From an uncultured Pluralibacter sp. (lineage in GTDB: Bacteria > Pseudomonadota > Gammaproteobacteria > Enterobacterales > Enterobacteriaceae), in assembly GCF_913775985.1 (NCBI RefSeq), contig NZ_CAJYMB010000125.1:1-64000 (forward strand): a DNA stretch of 64,000 nucleotides. The letters are read 5' to 3'. The translations under genes were made by a program, and so were the position numbers. A model generated the notes under the pieces. The model was not told the origin of the DNA. It worked only from the letters and a program-made list of their open reading frames with translations, and ran no database searches. Below, one piece after another: positions 8,753-18,451 of the stretch. Each line of letters starts with the position of its first letter. Within the stretch, counting starts at the first letter, position 1.

Positions 8753-9442
8753 TTATCTCCCGATCCGCGCGCGGCTGAGGCGCGACAGCCATTCGGACAC
8801 CAGCAGCGAGGCCAGGGCCAGTACGATGGAGATCAGGCACAGGCGCGCGGCGGCTTCTTCGCCGCCGGGGATCTGAATCAGGGTGTACATCGCCGAGGGG
8901 ATAGTGCGCGTTTCGCCGGGGATGTTGGACACAAACGTAATGGTGGCGCCAAATTCGCCGAGGGAGCGGGCAAAGGCCAGCACCACGCCGACGATAATCC
9001 CCGGCAGCATCAGCGGCAGCGTGATGGTGGCAAAAACCCGCCAGCGCCCGGCGCCGAGGGTGCGGGCCGCCTGTTCGAGCTTAACATCCACGCCTTCCAG
9101 CGCCAGCCGAATCGCCCGGACCATCAGCGGAAACGACATTACCGCCGCGGCCAGCATCGCCCCGCGCCAGCTGAAGGCAAAGGTAATACCGAACCAGTCG
9201 TACAGCCAGCTGCCGACCACGCCGCGCCGCCCCATCACGATCAGCAGCAGGTAACCCACTACCACCGGTGGCAGCACCAGCGGCAGGTGGATCAGGCTGT
9301 CGAGCAGCGCCTTGCCGGGAAAATTACGCCGCACCAGCAGCCAGGCGAAGAAAATTCCGAACGGCAGGCTGCACGTCACGGCCAGAGAGGATACTTTCAG
9401 GCTCAGCAGAACCGCCTGCCATTCGGGTTCGCTCAGCAACAT
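8753..9442 (-). CDS. modB: Molybdate ABC transporter permease ModB
   Basis: Inner-membrane permease of the molybdate importer, 229 residues as in E. coli. It has five to six hydrophobic helices and the cytoplasmic EAA-type coupling loop [15 protein letters not shown], which docks on ModC. The ATG overlaps the modA stop by one base (TAATG), and modC follows after two bases, so all three are translated from one message. Confidence 0.97.
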   Translation of the reverse strand: MLLSEPEWQAVLLSLKVSSLAVTCSLPFGIFFAWLLVRRNFPGKALLDSLIHLPLVLPPVVVGYLLLIVMGRRGVVGSWLYDWFGITFAFSWRGAMLAAAVMSFPLMVRAIRLALEGVDVKLEQAARTLGAGRWRVFATITLPLMLPGIIVGVVLAFARSLGEFGATITFVSNIPGETRTIPSAMYTLIQIPGGEEAAARLCLISIVLALASLLVSEWLSRLSRARIGR

Positions 9443-10212
9443 TAGCGGGTGGTAAATCCGTACTGTTTAAAGATGGCGCTGGCCTGGGGCCCTTTCAGGT
9501 AATCGTAAAAGGCGGTCACGGTGGCATTTTTGTGCCCGTCGACGATGGCTATCGGGTACTCCACTTTCTTGTGGGAGTCTTCCGGGAAGGTACCGACGAC
9601 TTTTACGCCTTTGCTGGCGACGGCATCGGAGCCGTATACGATACCGAGCGGAGCTTCATCGCGTTCAACCAGCGCCAGCGCACCGCGCACATCTTCGGCG
9701 GGGGCAAGCTTCGGCGACAGGGTTTCCCACGCGCCCAGCTTCTGCAGCGCCTCTTTGGCGTAGATGCCGGCCGGAACGTGATCCGGGTTGCCTACCGCCA
9801 GGCGGCCGCCGTTGAGCAGGCGCGTCCAGTTGGTTTGCGCATTAATGGCTATCTCGCCGGTTGGGCTGCTTTTCGGGGCGACGACCACCAGGCTGTTGCC
9901 GAGCAGGGTTTCCCGGGTCGCGGTATCAATGGCTTTTTTGTCGACGGCGTAGTCCATCCACTTCTGGTCGGCGGAAATAAACAGATCGGCGGGCGCGCCC
10001 GCTTCAATCTGCCGCGCCAGGGTTGATGAAGAGGCGAACGACGACACCACGTCAACATGCTTCTCTTTTTTGTAGGCGCTGGCGATATCCTGCATGGCGT
10101 TAGTGAGGGAAGCGGCAGCAAAAACGGTGATTTTCGCCTCGTCGGCCAGCGCGTGGCCTGCGGCGGTCAGTAAAATCGCGGCGGCGGCGATGCGCAATAC
10201 GGTACGTGACAT
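9442..10212 (-). CDS. modA: Periplasmic molybdate-binding protein ModA
   Basis: Substrate-binding protein for molybdate and tungstate. A signal peptide ends ALA/D at residues 23/24. The mature protein begins EAKITVFAAASLTNAMQDIA, the typical ModA start, and contains FISADQKWMDYAV and the C-terminal FKQYGFTTR. The start at 10212 (MSRTVLR) fits the K-12 protein and has AGGAGT upstream; a longer open frame to 10278 runs through the ModE operator and was rejected. It is the first gene of modABC, controlled by ModE. Confidence 0.97.
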   Translation of the reverse strand: MSRTVLRIAAAAILLTAAGHALADEAKITVFAAASLTNAMQDIASAYKKEKHVDVVSSFASSSTLARQIEAGAPADLFISADQKWMDYAVDKKAIDTATRETLLGNSLVVVAPKSSPTGEIAINAQTNWTRLLNGGRLAVGNPDHVPAGIYAKEALQKLGAWETLSPKLAPAEDVRGALALVERDEAPLGIVYGSDAVASKGVKVVGTFPEDSHKKVEYPIAIVDGHKNATVTAFYDYLKGPQASAIFKQYGFTTR

Positions 10213-10230
10213 CGGTAACTCCTGTGGATT

Positions 10231-10254
10231 CGTTATGTAGGATGAAATATAGCG
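10231..10254 (-). promoter_or_regulatory. ModE operator of modABC
   Basis: On the minus strand the site is CGCTATATT-N6-CTACATAACG, an imperfect palindrome that matches the ModE box upstream of E. coli modA almost base for base. It lies 19 bases upstream of the modA start codon, where bound ModE-molybdate would block the promoter. Confidence 0.85.
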
Positions 10255-10344
10255 ATATCCGGCATGTTTTCCCAGCAATAAATGTGGACTTTGTGAGGTG
10301 ATATCAGGAGGGAGATGAAGAACTTAACGGGGAAGAGAGATACA

Positions 10345-10363
10345 CGCCCGGTGGTACCGGGCG
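10345..10363 (-). terminator. Possible weak terminator after acrZ
   Basis: CGCCCGGT-ACC-ACCGGGCG forms an eight-base-pair stem nine bases after the acrZ stop, but the following minus-strand sequence (TGTATCTCTC) is only moderately T-rich. Confidence 0.4.
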
Positions 10364-10371
10364 CGTGACAA

Positions 10372-10524
10372 TCAGTGATTCTGCTGCTGGCGCTTATCTT
10401 TGTGACCAACGCCGGAGAGAATGTTGAAAACTTCTCCCAAACCGTAAATCAGCCCCAGGATGATGGCCATTACGACAGGTACCATGCAGATGGCGAATAC
10501 CAGACTTTTCAATAACTCGAACAT
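10372..10524 (-). CDS. acrZ: AcrZ, small accessory protein of AcrB
   Basis: A 50-residue single-helix membrane protein that binds AcrB in the AcrAB-TolC multidrug pump and alters its substrate preference. The sequence [20 protein letters not shown] and [11 protein letters not shown] is nearly the same as E. coli AcrZ (49 residues). The longer open frame upstream (to 10659) would overlap modE and is not credible. It lies between modA and modE exactly as in K-12. Confidence 0.96.
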   Translation of the reverse strand: MFELLKSLVFAICMVPVVMAIILGLIYGLGEVFNILSGVGHKDKRQQQNH

Positions 10525-10653
10525 GGTCAGCTCCATAGACAAAATATTCGGATTATTGTAACCGCATATTGAGAAATTACACGCCCCTTTTGTGCGATGC
10601 TCTGTGCGATAATAGCCGCTATACTCGCTCAATCTTTTCAGCAGGACATTGAT

Positions 10654-11442
10654 ATGCAAGCCGAAATCCTCCTTACGCTTAAGCTCCAGCAGCGTCTGTT
10701 CGCCGATCCCCGCCGCATCGCGCTCCTAAAGCAGGTTGACCAGACCGGCTCCATTAGCCAGGGCGCGAAAAATGCCGGCATCAGCTACAAGAGCGCCTGG
10801 GATGCGATTAACGAAATGAACCTGCTCAGCGAGCAGCCGATCGTCGATCGCGCCACCGGCGGCAAAGGCGGGGGCGGCGCAACCCTCACCCGCTACGGCC
10901 AGCGGCTGATTCAGCTTTACGATCTGCTGGCCCAGATCCAGCAGAAGGCCTTTGACGTGCTGAGCGACGATGATGCCCTGCCGCTTGATAGCCTGCTGGC
11001 AGCCATCTCCCGCTTCTCGCTGCAGACCAGCGCACGCAACCAGTGGTTCGGCACCATCACCGGACGCGATCGCCAGCAGGTGCAGGAACACGTTGAGGTG
11101 CTGCTGGCCGACGGTAAAACTCGCCTGAAAGTCGCGATTACCGCGCAGAGCGGCAACCGGCTGGGGCTTGAAGAGGGCAAAGAGGTTCTGGTGCTGCTAA
11201 AAGCGCCGTGGGTCGGCGTATCCCGGGATGCCGCTGCCGCCCGGGGCGCTGATAACCAGCTCGCCGGGACCATCACCCATATCGAGCGCGGCCCCTACCA
11301 CAACGAGGTGATCATGACGCTGCCGGACGGACAGACGCTCTGCGCCACTGTTCCCGGAGAGCAGTCCGCCGATTTGCGCGAAGGGGAAGAGGCTATCGCC
11401 TGGTTTAACGCCGATCGTGCGATCCTGGCGACCCTGTGCTGA
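10654..11442 (+). CDS. modE: Molybdenum-dependent transcriptional regulator ModE
   Basis: Senses molybdate and represses modABC while activating molybdoenzyme genes. The 262 residues match E. coli ModE: an N-terminal winged helix ([20 protein letters not shown] and AWDAINEMN) and two C-terminal MOP/TOBE molybdate-binding repeats ([20 protein letters not shown] and [17 protein letters not shown]). The start at 10654 gives [12 protein letters not shown], the family N-terminus. It is divergent from acrZ and followed by modF. Confidence 0.97.
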   Translation: MQAEILLTLKLQQRLFADPRRIALLKQVDQTGSISQGAKNAGISYKSAWDAINEMNLLSEQPIVDRATGGKGGGGATLTRYGQRLIQLYDLLAQIQQKAFDVLSDDDALPLDSLLAAISRFSLQTSARNQWFGTITGRDRQQVQEHVEVLLADGKTRLKVAITAQSGNRLGLEEGKEVLVLLKAPWVGVSRDAAAARGADNQLAGTITHIERGPYHNEVIMTLPDGQTLCATVPGEQSADLREGEEAIAWFNADRAILATLC

Positions 11443-11508
11443 CGGCTTGACTTTAAACTGCGGAACACGTATCCCTGAACCATATCGCTGCAAAAAACGG
11501 GATACCAC

Positions 11509-12981
11509 ATGTCATCATTGCAAATATCGCAAGGCACGTTTCGTCTTAGCGACACAAAAACCCTCATCATTGATGCGCTCACGCTCCAGTCCGGCGAATC
11601 GTGGGCTTTCGTCGGCAGCAACGGCAGCGGAAAATCAGCGCTGGCCAGGGCGCTGGCGGGCGAGCTGACGCTGCTGTCGGGCGCGCGGGAGAGCAGTTTC
11701 GGGCGCGTTACCCGCGTCTCGTTCGAGCAGCTGCAGAAGCTGGTCAGCGACGAGTGGCAACGCAACAACACCGATATGCTCGGGGCGGACGAGGACGACA
11801 CCGGCCGCACCGCGGCAGAAATCATTCAGGAAGAGGTAAAGGACGCCGGGCGCTGCGGGGCGCTGGCCCGGCGCTTCGGCATCGACCACCTTCTGACGCG
11901 CCGCTTTAAATATCTCTCTACCGGCGAAACCCGCAAGACGCTGCTGTGCCAGGCGCTGATGGCTGAGCCGGATCTGTTGATCCTCGATGAACCTTTTGAC
12001 GGGCTGGACGTGGCGTCACGGGAAACGCTGGCGGCGCTGCTGGAGAGCCTGCACGCGGAGGGCCAGACGCTGGCGCTGGTGCTTAACCGCTTCGATGAAA
12101 TTCCCGACTTCGTGCAGTTTGCCGGGGTGCTGGCAGACTGCACGCTGCTGGAAACCGGCGATAAGCAGGCCTTGCTCGGGCAGGCGCTGGTAGCCCAGCT
12201 GGCGCACAGTGAGAGCCTGGCGGGTATTGCGCTGCCGGAGCCCGACGTCCCGCCTGCCCGGCTCGAGCTGGCGGCAGAGGCGCCGCGTATCGCGCTCAAT
12301 CACGGTCGGGTTTCGTACAACGATAAAGCGATCATCGACGATTTAAGCTGGACCGTGCATCCCGGGGAACACTGGCAGATAACCGGCCCCAACGGCGCGG
12401 GTAAATCGACGTTACTGAGCCTGGTGACCGGCGATCATCCCCAGGGATACAGCAACGATTTAACGCTGTTCGGCCGCCGGCGCGGCAGCGGCGAAACTAT
12501 CTGGGACATTAAAAAGCACATCGGCTACGTCAGCAGCAGCCTGCACCTCGACTATCGGGTCAGTACCAACGTGCGCAACGTAATCCTTTCCGGCTACTTT
12601 GACTCTATCGGCATCTATCAGGCCGTATCAGATCGTCAGCACCAGCTGGTGCAGGGCTGGCTGGAGATCCTCGGCATGGACAAGCGCACCGCCGATGCGC
12701 CGTTTCACAGCCTGTCGTGGGGGCAGCAGCGGCTGGCGCTGATTGTGCGGGCGCTGGTGAAGCACCCTACCCTGCTGATTCTGGACGAGCCGCTGCAGGG
12801 GCTGGATCCACTTAACCGGCAGCTGGTGCGCCGCTTTATTGATGTACTGATTGGCGAGGGCAACACCCAGCTGCTGTTTGTCTCCCACCACGCGGAAGAT
12901 GCTCCGGACTGTATTACGCACCGGCTGGCGTTTGTACCCGCCGCGCAGGGTTACCGCTATGAGATTAGTGCGGTGAGCTGA
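11509..12981 (+). CDS. modF: ModF, tandem ABC ATPase of the molybdate locus
   Basis: Soluble protein with two ABC domains, 490 residues as in E. coli. Domain 1 has Walker A GSNGSGKS near residue 36, signature LSTGETRK and Walker B LLILDEPFDGLD. Domain 2 has GPNGAGKST, LSWGQQR and LLILDEPLQGLD. No membrane partner is encoded nearby and the cellular role is unclear; the family is often listed as a photorepair-like ATPase. It lies 66 bases after modE and ends at a strong terminator. Confidence 0.95.
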   Translation: MSSLQISQGTFRLSDTKTLIIDALTLQSGESWAFVGSNGSGKSALARALAGELTLLSGARESSFGRVTRVSFEQLQKLVSDEWQRNNTDMLGADEDDTGRTAAEIIQEEVKDAGRCGALARRFGIDHLLTRRFKYLSTGETRKTLLCQALMAEPDLLILDEPFDGLDVASRETLAALLESLHAEGQTLALVLNRFDEIPDFVQFAGVLADCTLLETGDKQALLGQALVAQLAHSESLAGIALPEPDVPPARLELAAEAPRIALNHGRVSYNDKAIIDDLSWTVHPGEHWQITGPNGAGKSTLLSLVTGDHPQGYSNDLTLFGRRRGSGETIWDIKKHIGYVSSSLHLDYRVSTNVRNVILSGYFDSIGIYQAVSDRQHQLVQGWLEILGMDKRTADAPFHSLSWGQQRLALIVRALVKHPTLLILDEPLQGLDPLNRQLVRRFIDVLIGEGNTQLLFVSHHAEDAPDCITHRLAFVPAAQGYRYEISAVS

Positions 12982-12989
12982 ACACGCCT

Positions 12990-13011
12990 CGGGAGCTGCG
13001 GCTCCCGTTTT
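12990..13011 (+). terminator. Intrinsic terminator after modF
   Basis: CGGGAGC-TGCG-GCTCCCG followed by TTTT, nine bases after the modF stop. It isolates modEF from the gal promoter. Confidence 0.8.
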
Positions 13012-13084
13012 CAGAATGCTGCACAGGAAAACTTAGTGCTTGTTTTAGCGAGATAATCTCCAGCGAAGCGGCGATAAAAAGCCA

Positions 13085-13100
13085 GTGTAAGCGATTACAC
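13085..13100 (+). promoter_or_regulatory. External gal operator (GalR/GalS), OE
   Basis: GTGTAAGCGATTACAC is a perfect palindromic 16-mer of the GalR/GalS type with the central CG. It lies upstream of the gal promoters, as OE does in E. coli, and pairs with a second site inside galE for looping repression. Confidence 0.9.
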
Positions 13101-13111
13101 AACTCTGCGCC

Positions 13112-13141
13112 ATGTCACACTTTTCAGTTCTCTGTTATGCT
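13112..13141 (+). promoter_or_regulatory. galE promoter with CRP half-site
   Basis: ATGTCACACTTTTC resembles the gal CRP site (strong half TGTCACA), and TATGCT at 13136-13141 is the -10 element used by the K-12 gal promoters. There is no good -35, as expected for CRP-dependent gal P1. The assignment is by similarity to the K-12 gal control region. Confidence 0.75.
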
Positions 13142-13178
13142 AGCTTTATCACATATCATATGCCTGATGGAGCGAATA

Positions 13179-14195
13179 ATGAGAGTACTGGTTACAGGTG
13201 GTAGCGGTTACATTGGAAGTCATACCTGCGTACAGCTGTTGAAACAGGGTCACGAGGTGATCATTTTCGATAACCTGTGCAACAGCAAGCGCAGCGTGCT
13301 GCCGGTTATCGAGCGCCTCAGCGGCAAAAAGCCCGCCTTCGTGGAAGGCGATATCCGCAATGAAGCTCTGATGACGGACGTGCTGCGCGAGCACGCTATC
13401 GAAACCGTGATTCACTTCGCCGGGCTGAAAGCGGTAGGAGAATCCGTCGCCAAGCCGCTGGAGTATTATGATAATAACGTTAACGGCACCCTGCGTCTGG
13501 TATCCGCCATGCGTACCGCCGGCGTTAAAAATTTCATCTTTAGCTCATCGGCCACCGTGTACGGCGACCAGCCCAAAATTCCTTATGTTGAAAGCTTCCC
13601 TACCGGCACCCCGCAGAGCCCGTACGGCAAAAGCAAGCTGATGGTTGAGCAGATCCTTGCCGATCTGCAGAAAGCCCAGCCGGAGTGGAGCATCGCTCTG
13701 CTGCGCTACTTTAACCCGGTCGGCGCGCACCCGTCGGGAGATATGGGAGAAGATCCGCAGGGTATCCCGAATAACCTGATGCCGTATATTGCCCAGGTGG
13801 CCGTGGGCCGCCGCGACTCGCTGGCGATTTTTGGCAACGACTACCCCACCGAAGACGGCACCGGCGTGCGCGACTACATCCACGTGATGGATTTGGCGGA
13901 CGGCCACGTTACCGCGATGGAAAAACTGGCGGCCAAACCGGGCGTGCATATTTATAACCTCGGCGCGGGCGTTGGCAGCAGCGTGCTCGACGTGGTTAAC
14001 GCCTTCAGCAAAGCCTGCGGTAAGCCGGTCAGCTACCACTTCGCCCCGCGCCGCGATGGCGATCTGCCCGCCTACTGGGCCGATGCGAGCAAAGCCGATC
14101 GCGAACTTAACTGGCGCGTCACCCGCAATCTTGACGAAATGGCCCAGGACACCTGGCACTGGCAGTCGCGCCACCCGCAGGGCTATCCGGATTAA
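13179..14195 (+). CDS. galE: UDP-glucose 4-epimerase GalE
   Basis: Interconverts UDP-galactose and UDP-glucose with bound NAD in the Leloir pathway. The 338 residues match the E. coli length. The Rossmann motif is VTGGSGYIGSH at the N-terminus. The catalytic pair is the Ser in FSSSATVYG and the Tyr of SPYGKSK (YxxxK). The start at 13179 gives MRVLVTGG; an upstream in-frame ATG at 13137 lies in the promoter. First gene of galETKM, controlled by GalR/GalS and CRP. Confidence 0.98.
   Translation: MRVLVTGGSGYIGSHTCVQLLKQGHEVIIFDNLCNSKRSVLPVIERLSGKKPAFVEGDIRNEALMTDVLREHAIETVIHFAGLKAVGESVAKPLEYYDNNVNGTLRLVSAMRTAGVKNFIFSSSATVYGDQPKIPYVESFPTGTPQSPYGKSKLMVEQILADLQKAQPEWSIALLRYFNPVGAHPSGDMGEDPQGIPNNLMPYIAQVAVGRRDSLAIFGNDYPTEDGTGVRDYIHVMDLADGHVTAMEKLAAKPGVHIYNLGAGVGSSVLDVVNAFSKACGKPVSYHFAPRRDGDLPAYWADASKADRELNWRVTRNLDEMAQDTWHWQSRHPQGYPD
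13198..13213 (+). promoter_or_regulatory. Internal gal operator OI within galE
   Basis: GTGGTAGCGGTTACAT at codons 7-12 of galE is, as I recall it, identical to the K-12 internal operator. It is spaced 113 bases from OE, centre to centre, close to the K-12 loop length. Confidence 0.88.
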
Positions 14196-14204
14196 GGATT
14201 TGTC

Positions 14205-15251
14205 ATGACTCAATTCAATCCCGTGGATCATCCGCACCGCCGCTATAATCCACTGACGGGACAGTGGATTTTGGTATCGCCGCACCGCGCAAAGCGCCCC
14301 TGGCAGGGGGCGCAGGAGACACCCTCTCCCCAGACGCTGCCCTCTTACGATCCCGACTGCTTCCTGTGCCCGGGCAATACCCGGGTCACCGGGGATAAGA
14401 ACCCGCAGTACACCGGCACCTACGTCTTTACCAATGACTTTGCCGCGCTGATGACGGATACGCCGGACGCGCCGGAAAGTAACGATCCGCTGATGCGCTG
14501 CCAGAGCGCCCGCGGTACCAGCCGGGTTATCTGCTTTTCGCCGGATCACAGCAAAACCCTGCCAGAGCTAAGCCTCGGGGCGCTGGAGGAGATTGTCAGC
14601 ACCTGGCAGCAGCAGACCGCCGAGCTGGGCGCCGACTATCCCTGGGTGCAGGTGTTTGAAAACAAAGGCGCGGCGATGGGATGCTCTAACCCGCATCCCC
14701 ACGGCCAGGTATGGGCCAACAGCTTCCTGCCGAACGAAATCGAACGGGAAGACCGCCTCCAGCAGGCGTACTTCGCCGAACAGGGCTCACCGATGCTGGT
14801 GGACTACGTTCAGCGCGAGCTGGCGGACGGCAGCCGCACGGTGGTGGAAACCGAACACTGGCTGGCGGTGGTACCCTACTGGGCTGCGTGGCCGTTTGAA
14901 ACTCTTCTGCTGCCGAAAGTTCACGTGCTGCGCATCACCGATTTAACCGACGACCAGCGCCGCGATCTGGCGCTGGCGCTGAAAAAGCTCACCAGCCGCT
15001 ACGACAACCTGTTCCAGTGCTCTTTCCCCTATTCGATGGGCTGGCACGGCGCGCCGTTTAACGGCGAGGAGAATCAGCACTGGCAGCTGCACGCACACTT
15101 TTATCCACCGCTGCTGCGCTCCGCGACGGTCCGCAAGTTTATGGTCGGCTATGAAATGCTGGCAGAAACCCAGCGTGACCTCACCGCCGAGCAGGCCGCC
15201 GAGCGGCTACGCGCCCTGAGCGACGTCCATTTTCGCGAATCCGGAGAATAA
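14205..15251 (+). CDS. galT: Galactose-1-phosphate uridylyltransferase GalT
   Basis: Transfers UMP between UDP-glucose and galactose-1-phosphate. The 348 residues equal the E. coli length. The nucleophilic His sits in the HIT-like NPHPHGQVW (around residue 166), and the structural zinc Cys pair is in CFLCPGN. It starts nine bases after galE and is followed by galK after five bases. Confidence 0.98.
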   Translation: MTQFNPVDHPHRRYNPLTGQWILVSPHRAKRPWQGAQETPSPQTLPSYDPDCFLCPGNTRVTGDKNPQYTGTYVFTNDFAALMTDTPDAPESNDPLMRCQSARGTSRVICFSPDHSKTLPELSLGALEEIVSTWQQQTAELGADYPWVQVFENKGAAMGCSNPHPHGQVWANSFLPNEIEREDRLQQAYFAEQGSPMLVDYVQRELADGSRTVVETEHWLAVVPYWAAWPFETLLLPKVHVLRITDLTDDQRRDLALALKKLTSRYDNLFQCSFPYSMGWHGAPFNGEENQHWQLHAHFYPPLLRSATVRKFMVGYEMLAETQRDLTAEQAAERLRALSDVHFRESGE

Positions 15252-15256
15252 AAAAA

Positions 15257-16405
15257 ATGAGTCTGAAAGAGAACACCCAGTCCCTGTTTGCTGAAAAATT
15301 TGGCTACCCTGCGACCCACGCGATTCAGGCCCCGGGCCGCGTTAACCTCATCGGTGAGCACACTGATTACAATGACGGCTTCGTCCTGCCCTGCGCTATC
15401 GACTACCAAACCGTTATCGCCTGCGCGCCGCGCGAGGATCGCACCGTGCGCGTGCTGGCCGCCGATTATGATAACCAGACAGACGAGTTTTCTCTCGACG
15501 CCCCCATTGTCACCCACCACAGCCAGCAGTGGTCGAACTACGTGCGCGGCGTGGTGAAACATCTGCAAAAACGCAGCGACAAGTTTGGCGGCGTGGATAT
15601 GGTTATCAGCGGCAACGTGCCCCAGGGCGCCGGGCTCAGCTCGTCTGCCTCGCTGGAAGTGGCCGTTGGCACGGTATTCCAGCAGCTGTATCACCTGCCG
15701 CTGGACGGGGCGCAAATCGCCCTCAACGGTCAGGAAGCTGAAAACCAGTTCGTCGGCTGTAACTGCGGCATCATGGATCAGCTGATTTCCGCGTTGGGCA
15801 AAAAAGACAGCGCCCTGCTGATCGATTGCCGCTCGCTGGGCACGAAAGCCGTCTCCATGCCGAAAGGTGCGGCGGTGGTTATCATCAACAGCAACTTTAA
15901 GCGCACGCTGGTGGGCAGCGAATACAATACCCGCCGGGAGCAGTGCGAAACCGGTGCCCGCTTCTTCCAGCAGCCCGCCCTGCGCGACGTGACGCTGGCG
16001 GAGTTTAATGCCGTCGCCGGCGAGCTGGATCCGGTGGTGGCCAAACGGGTACGCCACATTCTGACTGAAAATGAACGCACGCTGGAAGCCGCGTCGGCGC
16101 TGGAAAAAGGCGATCTGAAACGCATGGGCGAGCTGATGGCGGCTTCCCACGCGTCAATGCGCGACGATTTCGAAATTACCGTGCCGCAGATTGATACTCT
16201 GGTAGAAATTGTCAAAGCCGTTATCGGAGACGAAGGCGGCGTGCGCATGACCGGCGGCGGCTTCGGCGGCTGTATCGTGGCGCTGGTGCCGGAAGAGAAA
16301 GTCGATTCAGTCCGGGAAGCCGTCGCCGCGCAGTATGAAGCGAAGACCGGCATTAAAGAGACGTTTTACGTGTGTAAAGCATCACAGGGAGCCGGACAGT
16401 GCTAA
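15257..16405 (+). CDS. galK: Galactokinase GalK
   Basis: Phosphorylates alpha-D-galactose at C1 using ATP, the entry step of the Leloir pathway. The 382 residues carry the three GHMP-kinase motifs: [31 protein letters not shown] (phosphate loop) and [11 protein letters not shown]. It overlaps galM by seven bases, so galM translation is likely coupled to it. Confidence 0.98.
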   Translation: MSLKENTQSLFAEKFGYPATHAIQAPGRVNLIGEHTDYNDGFVLPCAIDYQTVIACAPREDRTVRVLAADYDNQTDEFSLDAPIVTHHSQQWSNYVRGVVKHLQKRSDKFGGVDMVISGNVPQGAGLSSSASLEVAVGTVFQQLYHLPLDGAQIALNGQEAENQFVGCNCGIMDQLISALGKKDSALLIDCRSLGTKAVSMPKGAAVVIINSNFKRTLVGSEYNTRREQCETGARFFQQPALRDVTLAEFNAVAGELDPVVAKRVRHILTENERTLEAASALEKGDLKRMGELMAASHASMRDDFEITVPQIDTLVEIVKAVIGDEGGVRMTGGGFGGCIVALVPEEKVDSVREAVAAQYEAKTGIKETFYVCKASQGAGQC

Positions 16406-17439
16406 ACGAAACGCCAACTCTCGCGCCGGACGGGCAGCCTTTCCGCGTGGTGACGCTGCGCAACCGCGGCGGTATGCTGCTCTGCGTAATGGACTGGGGC
16501 GCCACCCTGCTCTCCGCCCGCGTGCCGCTGGCCGACGGCTCGGTACGTGAAGCGCTGCTCGGCTGCGCCAGTCCGGAGCAGTATCCACAGCAAACCTCGT
16601 TTCTTGGCGCATCCATTGGCCGCTACGCGAACCGCATCGCCGGCAGCCGCTTTGATTTGAACGGCGAGCAGTATGCGCTGGCTCCGAGCCAAGGGGTGAA
16701 CCAGCTGCACGGCGGCCCCGAGGGATTCGACAAGCGCCGCTGGAAAATCGAAAATCACAACGATGACAGCGTACTGTTTTCGCTGGAGTCCGACGACGGC
16801 GACCAGGGCTACCCCGGCAGCCTGCGCGCTACCGCGCGTTTTCACCTGAGCGACGACAACACTCTCAGCATTGAATATCGTGCTGAGGTGGATAAAGCCT
16901 GCCCGGTTAATCTGACCAACCACGCCTATTTTAATCTCAACGACAAGCAGAGCGACGTGCGCGAGCACCGCCTGCATATCGCCGCCGGGCAGTATTTACC
17001 GGTGGATGAAGCAGGCATTCCCCGCGCCGGGCTGAAGGCAGTGGACGGCACGAGCTTTGACTTTCGCCAGCCCAAAGCGATCGCTGCCGAATTTCTCAGC
17101 GACGACGATCAGCGTAAAACCAAAGGCTACGATCACGCCTGGCTACTGGACGCGCAGGGGGACGCAACCCGCGCCGCGGCGCAGGTGTGGTCGGACGATG
17201 GAAAACTTGCAATGAAGGTTTTTACCTCTGCTCCGGCGCTGCAGTTTTACTCCGGCAACTATCTTGCAGGCACCCCCTCCCGGGGAGACGAGCCCTACGC
17301 CGACTGGCAGGGGCTGGCGCTGGAGAGCGAGTTTTTGCCCGACAGCCCCAACCATCCCGAATGGCCGCAGCCGAGCTGCATTCTCCAGCCCGGTGAAACG
17401 TACTACAGCGTTACCCGCTATCAGTTTTTGCCGCAGTAA
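16399..17439 (+). CDS. galM: Galactose mutarotase GalM
   Basis: Converts beta-D-galactose to the alpha anomer used by galactokinase. The 346 residues include the catalytic His in NHAYFNL and the catalytic Glu in [14 protein letters not shown]. Translation starts at GTG (16399) inside the end of galK, as in K-12. It is the last gene of the operon and is followed ten bases later by a terminator. Confidence 0.97.
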   Translation: MLNETPTLAPDGQPFRVVTLRNRGGMLLCVMDWGATLLSARVPLADGSVREALLGCASPEQYPQQTSFLGASIGRYANRIAGSRFDLNGEQYALAPSQGVNQLHGGPEGFDKRRWKIENHNDDSVLFSLESDDGDQGYPGSLRATARFHLSDDNTLSIEYRAEVDKACPVNLTNHAYFNLNDKQSDVREHRLHIAAGQYLPVDEAGIPRAGLKAVDGTSFDFRQPKAIAAEFLSDDDQRKTKGYDHAWLLDAQGDATRAAAQVWSDDGKLAMKVFTSAPALQFYSGNYLAGTPSRGDEPYADWQGLALESEFLPDSPNHPEWPQPSCILQPGETYYSVTRYQFLPQ

Positions 17440-17448
17440 GTATCAAGG

Positions 17449-17470
17449 CCCTCGGATGAGGGTTTTTTTT
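17449..17470 (+). terminator. Intrinsic terminator of the gal operon
   Basis: CCCTC-GGAT-GAGGG followed by eight T residues, nine bases past the galM stop. Confidence 0.88.
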
Positions 17471-17601
17471 CGCCCTGGTGTCGAAAATAGCGCCAGTTGC
17501 TAACAAAAACACAATGGTGCGTTCACAAGCGCCTTACGCTGCGCCGCTATTTTCGCTATGGTTAGGGATTAGCGTTGCCTGCGGCATAACCGCAGCAATA
17601 T

Positions 17602-17620
17602 AATGATAATTGTTATCATT
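17602..17620. promoter_or_regulatory. Fur box upstream of gpmA
   Basis: AATGATAATTGTTATCATT is a near-perfect 19-bp palindrome fitting the Fur consensus built from GATAAT hexamers. It ends 21 bases before the gpmA start codon. Fur control of gpmA is reported for E. coli, which agrees with this site. Confidence 0.88.
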
Positions 17621-17641
17621 GAAGTAATTCAGGAGAATAAG

Positions 17642-18394
17642 ATGGCAGTAACTAAGCTGGTACTGGTTCGCCACGGCGAAAGCCAGTGGAACAATGAAAA
17701 CCGCTTCACCGGTTGGTACGACGTTGACCTGTCCGAGAAAGGCGTGAGCGAAGCAAAGGCGGCGGGCAAGCTGCTGAAGGCTGAAGGCTTTAGCTTCGAC
17801 TTTGCTTATACCTCTGTGCTGAAACGTGCCATCCACACGTTGTGGAACGTCCTCGACGAGCTGGATCAGGCCTGGCTGCCGGTGGAGAAATCCTGGAAGC
17901 TGAACGAGCGCCACTACGGTGCCCTGCAGGGTCTGAACAAAGCGGAAACCGCCGAAAAATACGGCGACGAGCAGGTTAAGCAGTGGCGCCGCGGCTTTGC
18001 CGTAACGCCGCCGGAGCTGACCAAAGATGACGAACGTTATCCGGGTCACGATCCGCGCTACGCGAAGCTGACTGAGAAAGAGCTGCCGGTCACCGAAAGT
18101 CTGGCTATCTGTATCGACCGCGTGGTCCCGTACTGGAACGAAACCATCCTGCCGCGCCTGAAAAGCGGCGAGCGCGTGATCGTTGCCGCGCACGGCAACT
18201 CCCTGCGCGCGCTGGTTAAATATCTGGATCACATGAGCGAAGACGAGATCCTCGAACTGAACATCCCGACCGGCGTGCCGCTGGTGTACGAGTTCGACGA
18301 GAACTTCAAACCTATTAAGCACTACTACCTGGGTAACGCCGACGAGATCGCAGCGAAAGCCGCCGCCGTCGCGAACCAGGGTAAAGCCAAATAA
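17642..18394 (+). CDS. gpmA: 2,3-bisphosphoglycerate-dependent phosphoglycerate mutase GpmA
   Basis: Interconverts 3- and 2-phosphoglycerate in glycolysis and gluconeogenesis through a phospho-histidine. The 250 residues equal the E. coli protein. The phosphorylated His is in [10 protein letters not shown] (residue 11), the acid is in [10 protein letters not shown], and the second His is in [12 protein letters not shown]. The start at 17642 has AGGAG eight bases upstream; an earlier in-frame ATG lies inside the Fur box. It converges on aroG across a shared terminator. Confidence 0.98.
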   Translation: MAVTKLVLVRHGESQWNNENRFTGWYDVDLSEKGVSEAKAAGKLLKAEGFSFDFAYTSVLKRAIHTLWNVLDELDQAWLPVEKSWKLNERHYGALQGLNKAETAEKYGDEQVKQWRRGFAVTPPELTKDDERYPGHDPRYAKLTEKELPVTESLAICIDRVVPYWNETILPRLKSGERVIVAAHGNSLRALVKYLDHMSEDEILELNIPTGVPLVYEFDENFKPIKHYYLGNADEIAAKAAAVANQGKAK

Positions 18395-18410
18395 TCCTGC
18401 CGCAGGCGAA

Positions 18411-18441
18411 AAAAAAGCGTGGAAAATTCCACGCTTTTTTT
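18411..18441. terminator. Bidirectional terminator between gpmA and aroG
   Basis: AAAAAAGCGTGGAA followed by AATTCCACGCTTTTTT forms a long symmetrical hairpin with A- and T-tracts on opposite sides. It can serve both convergent genes. Confidence 0.9.
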
Positions 18442-18451
18442 CTGTCTGCCG

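Noticed and set aside
13545-14549. A 334-codon minus-strand frame across the galE-galT junction
   Set aside because: It runs antisense through two essential-length gal genes and has no domain pattern.
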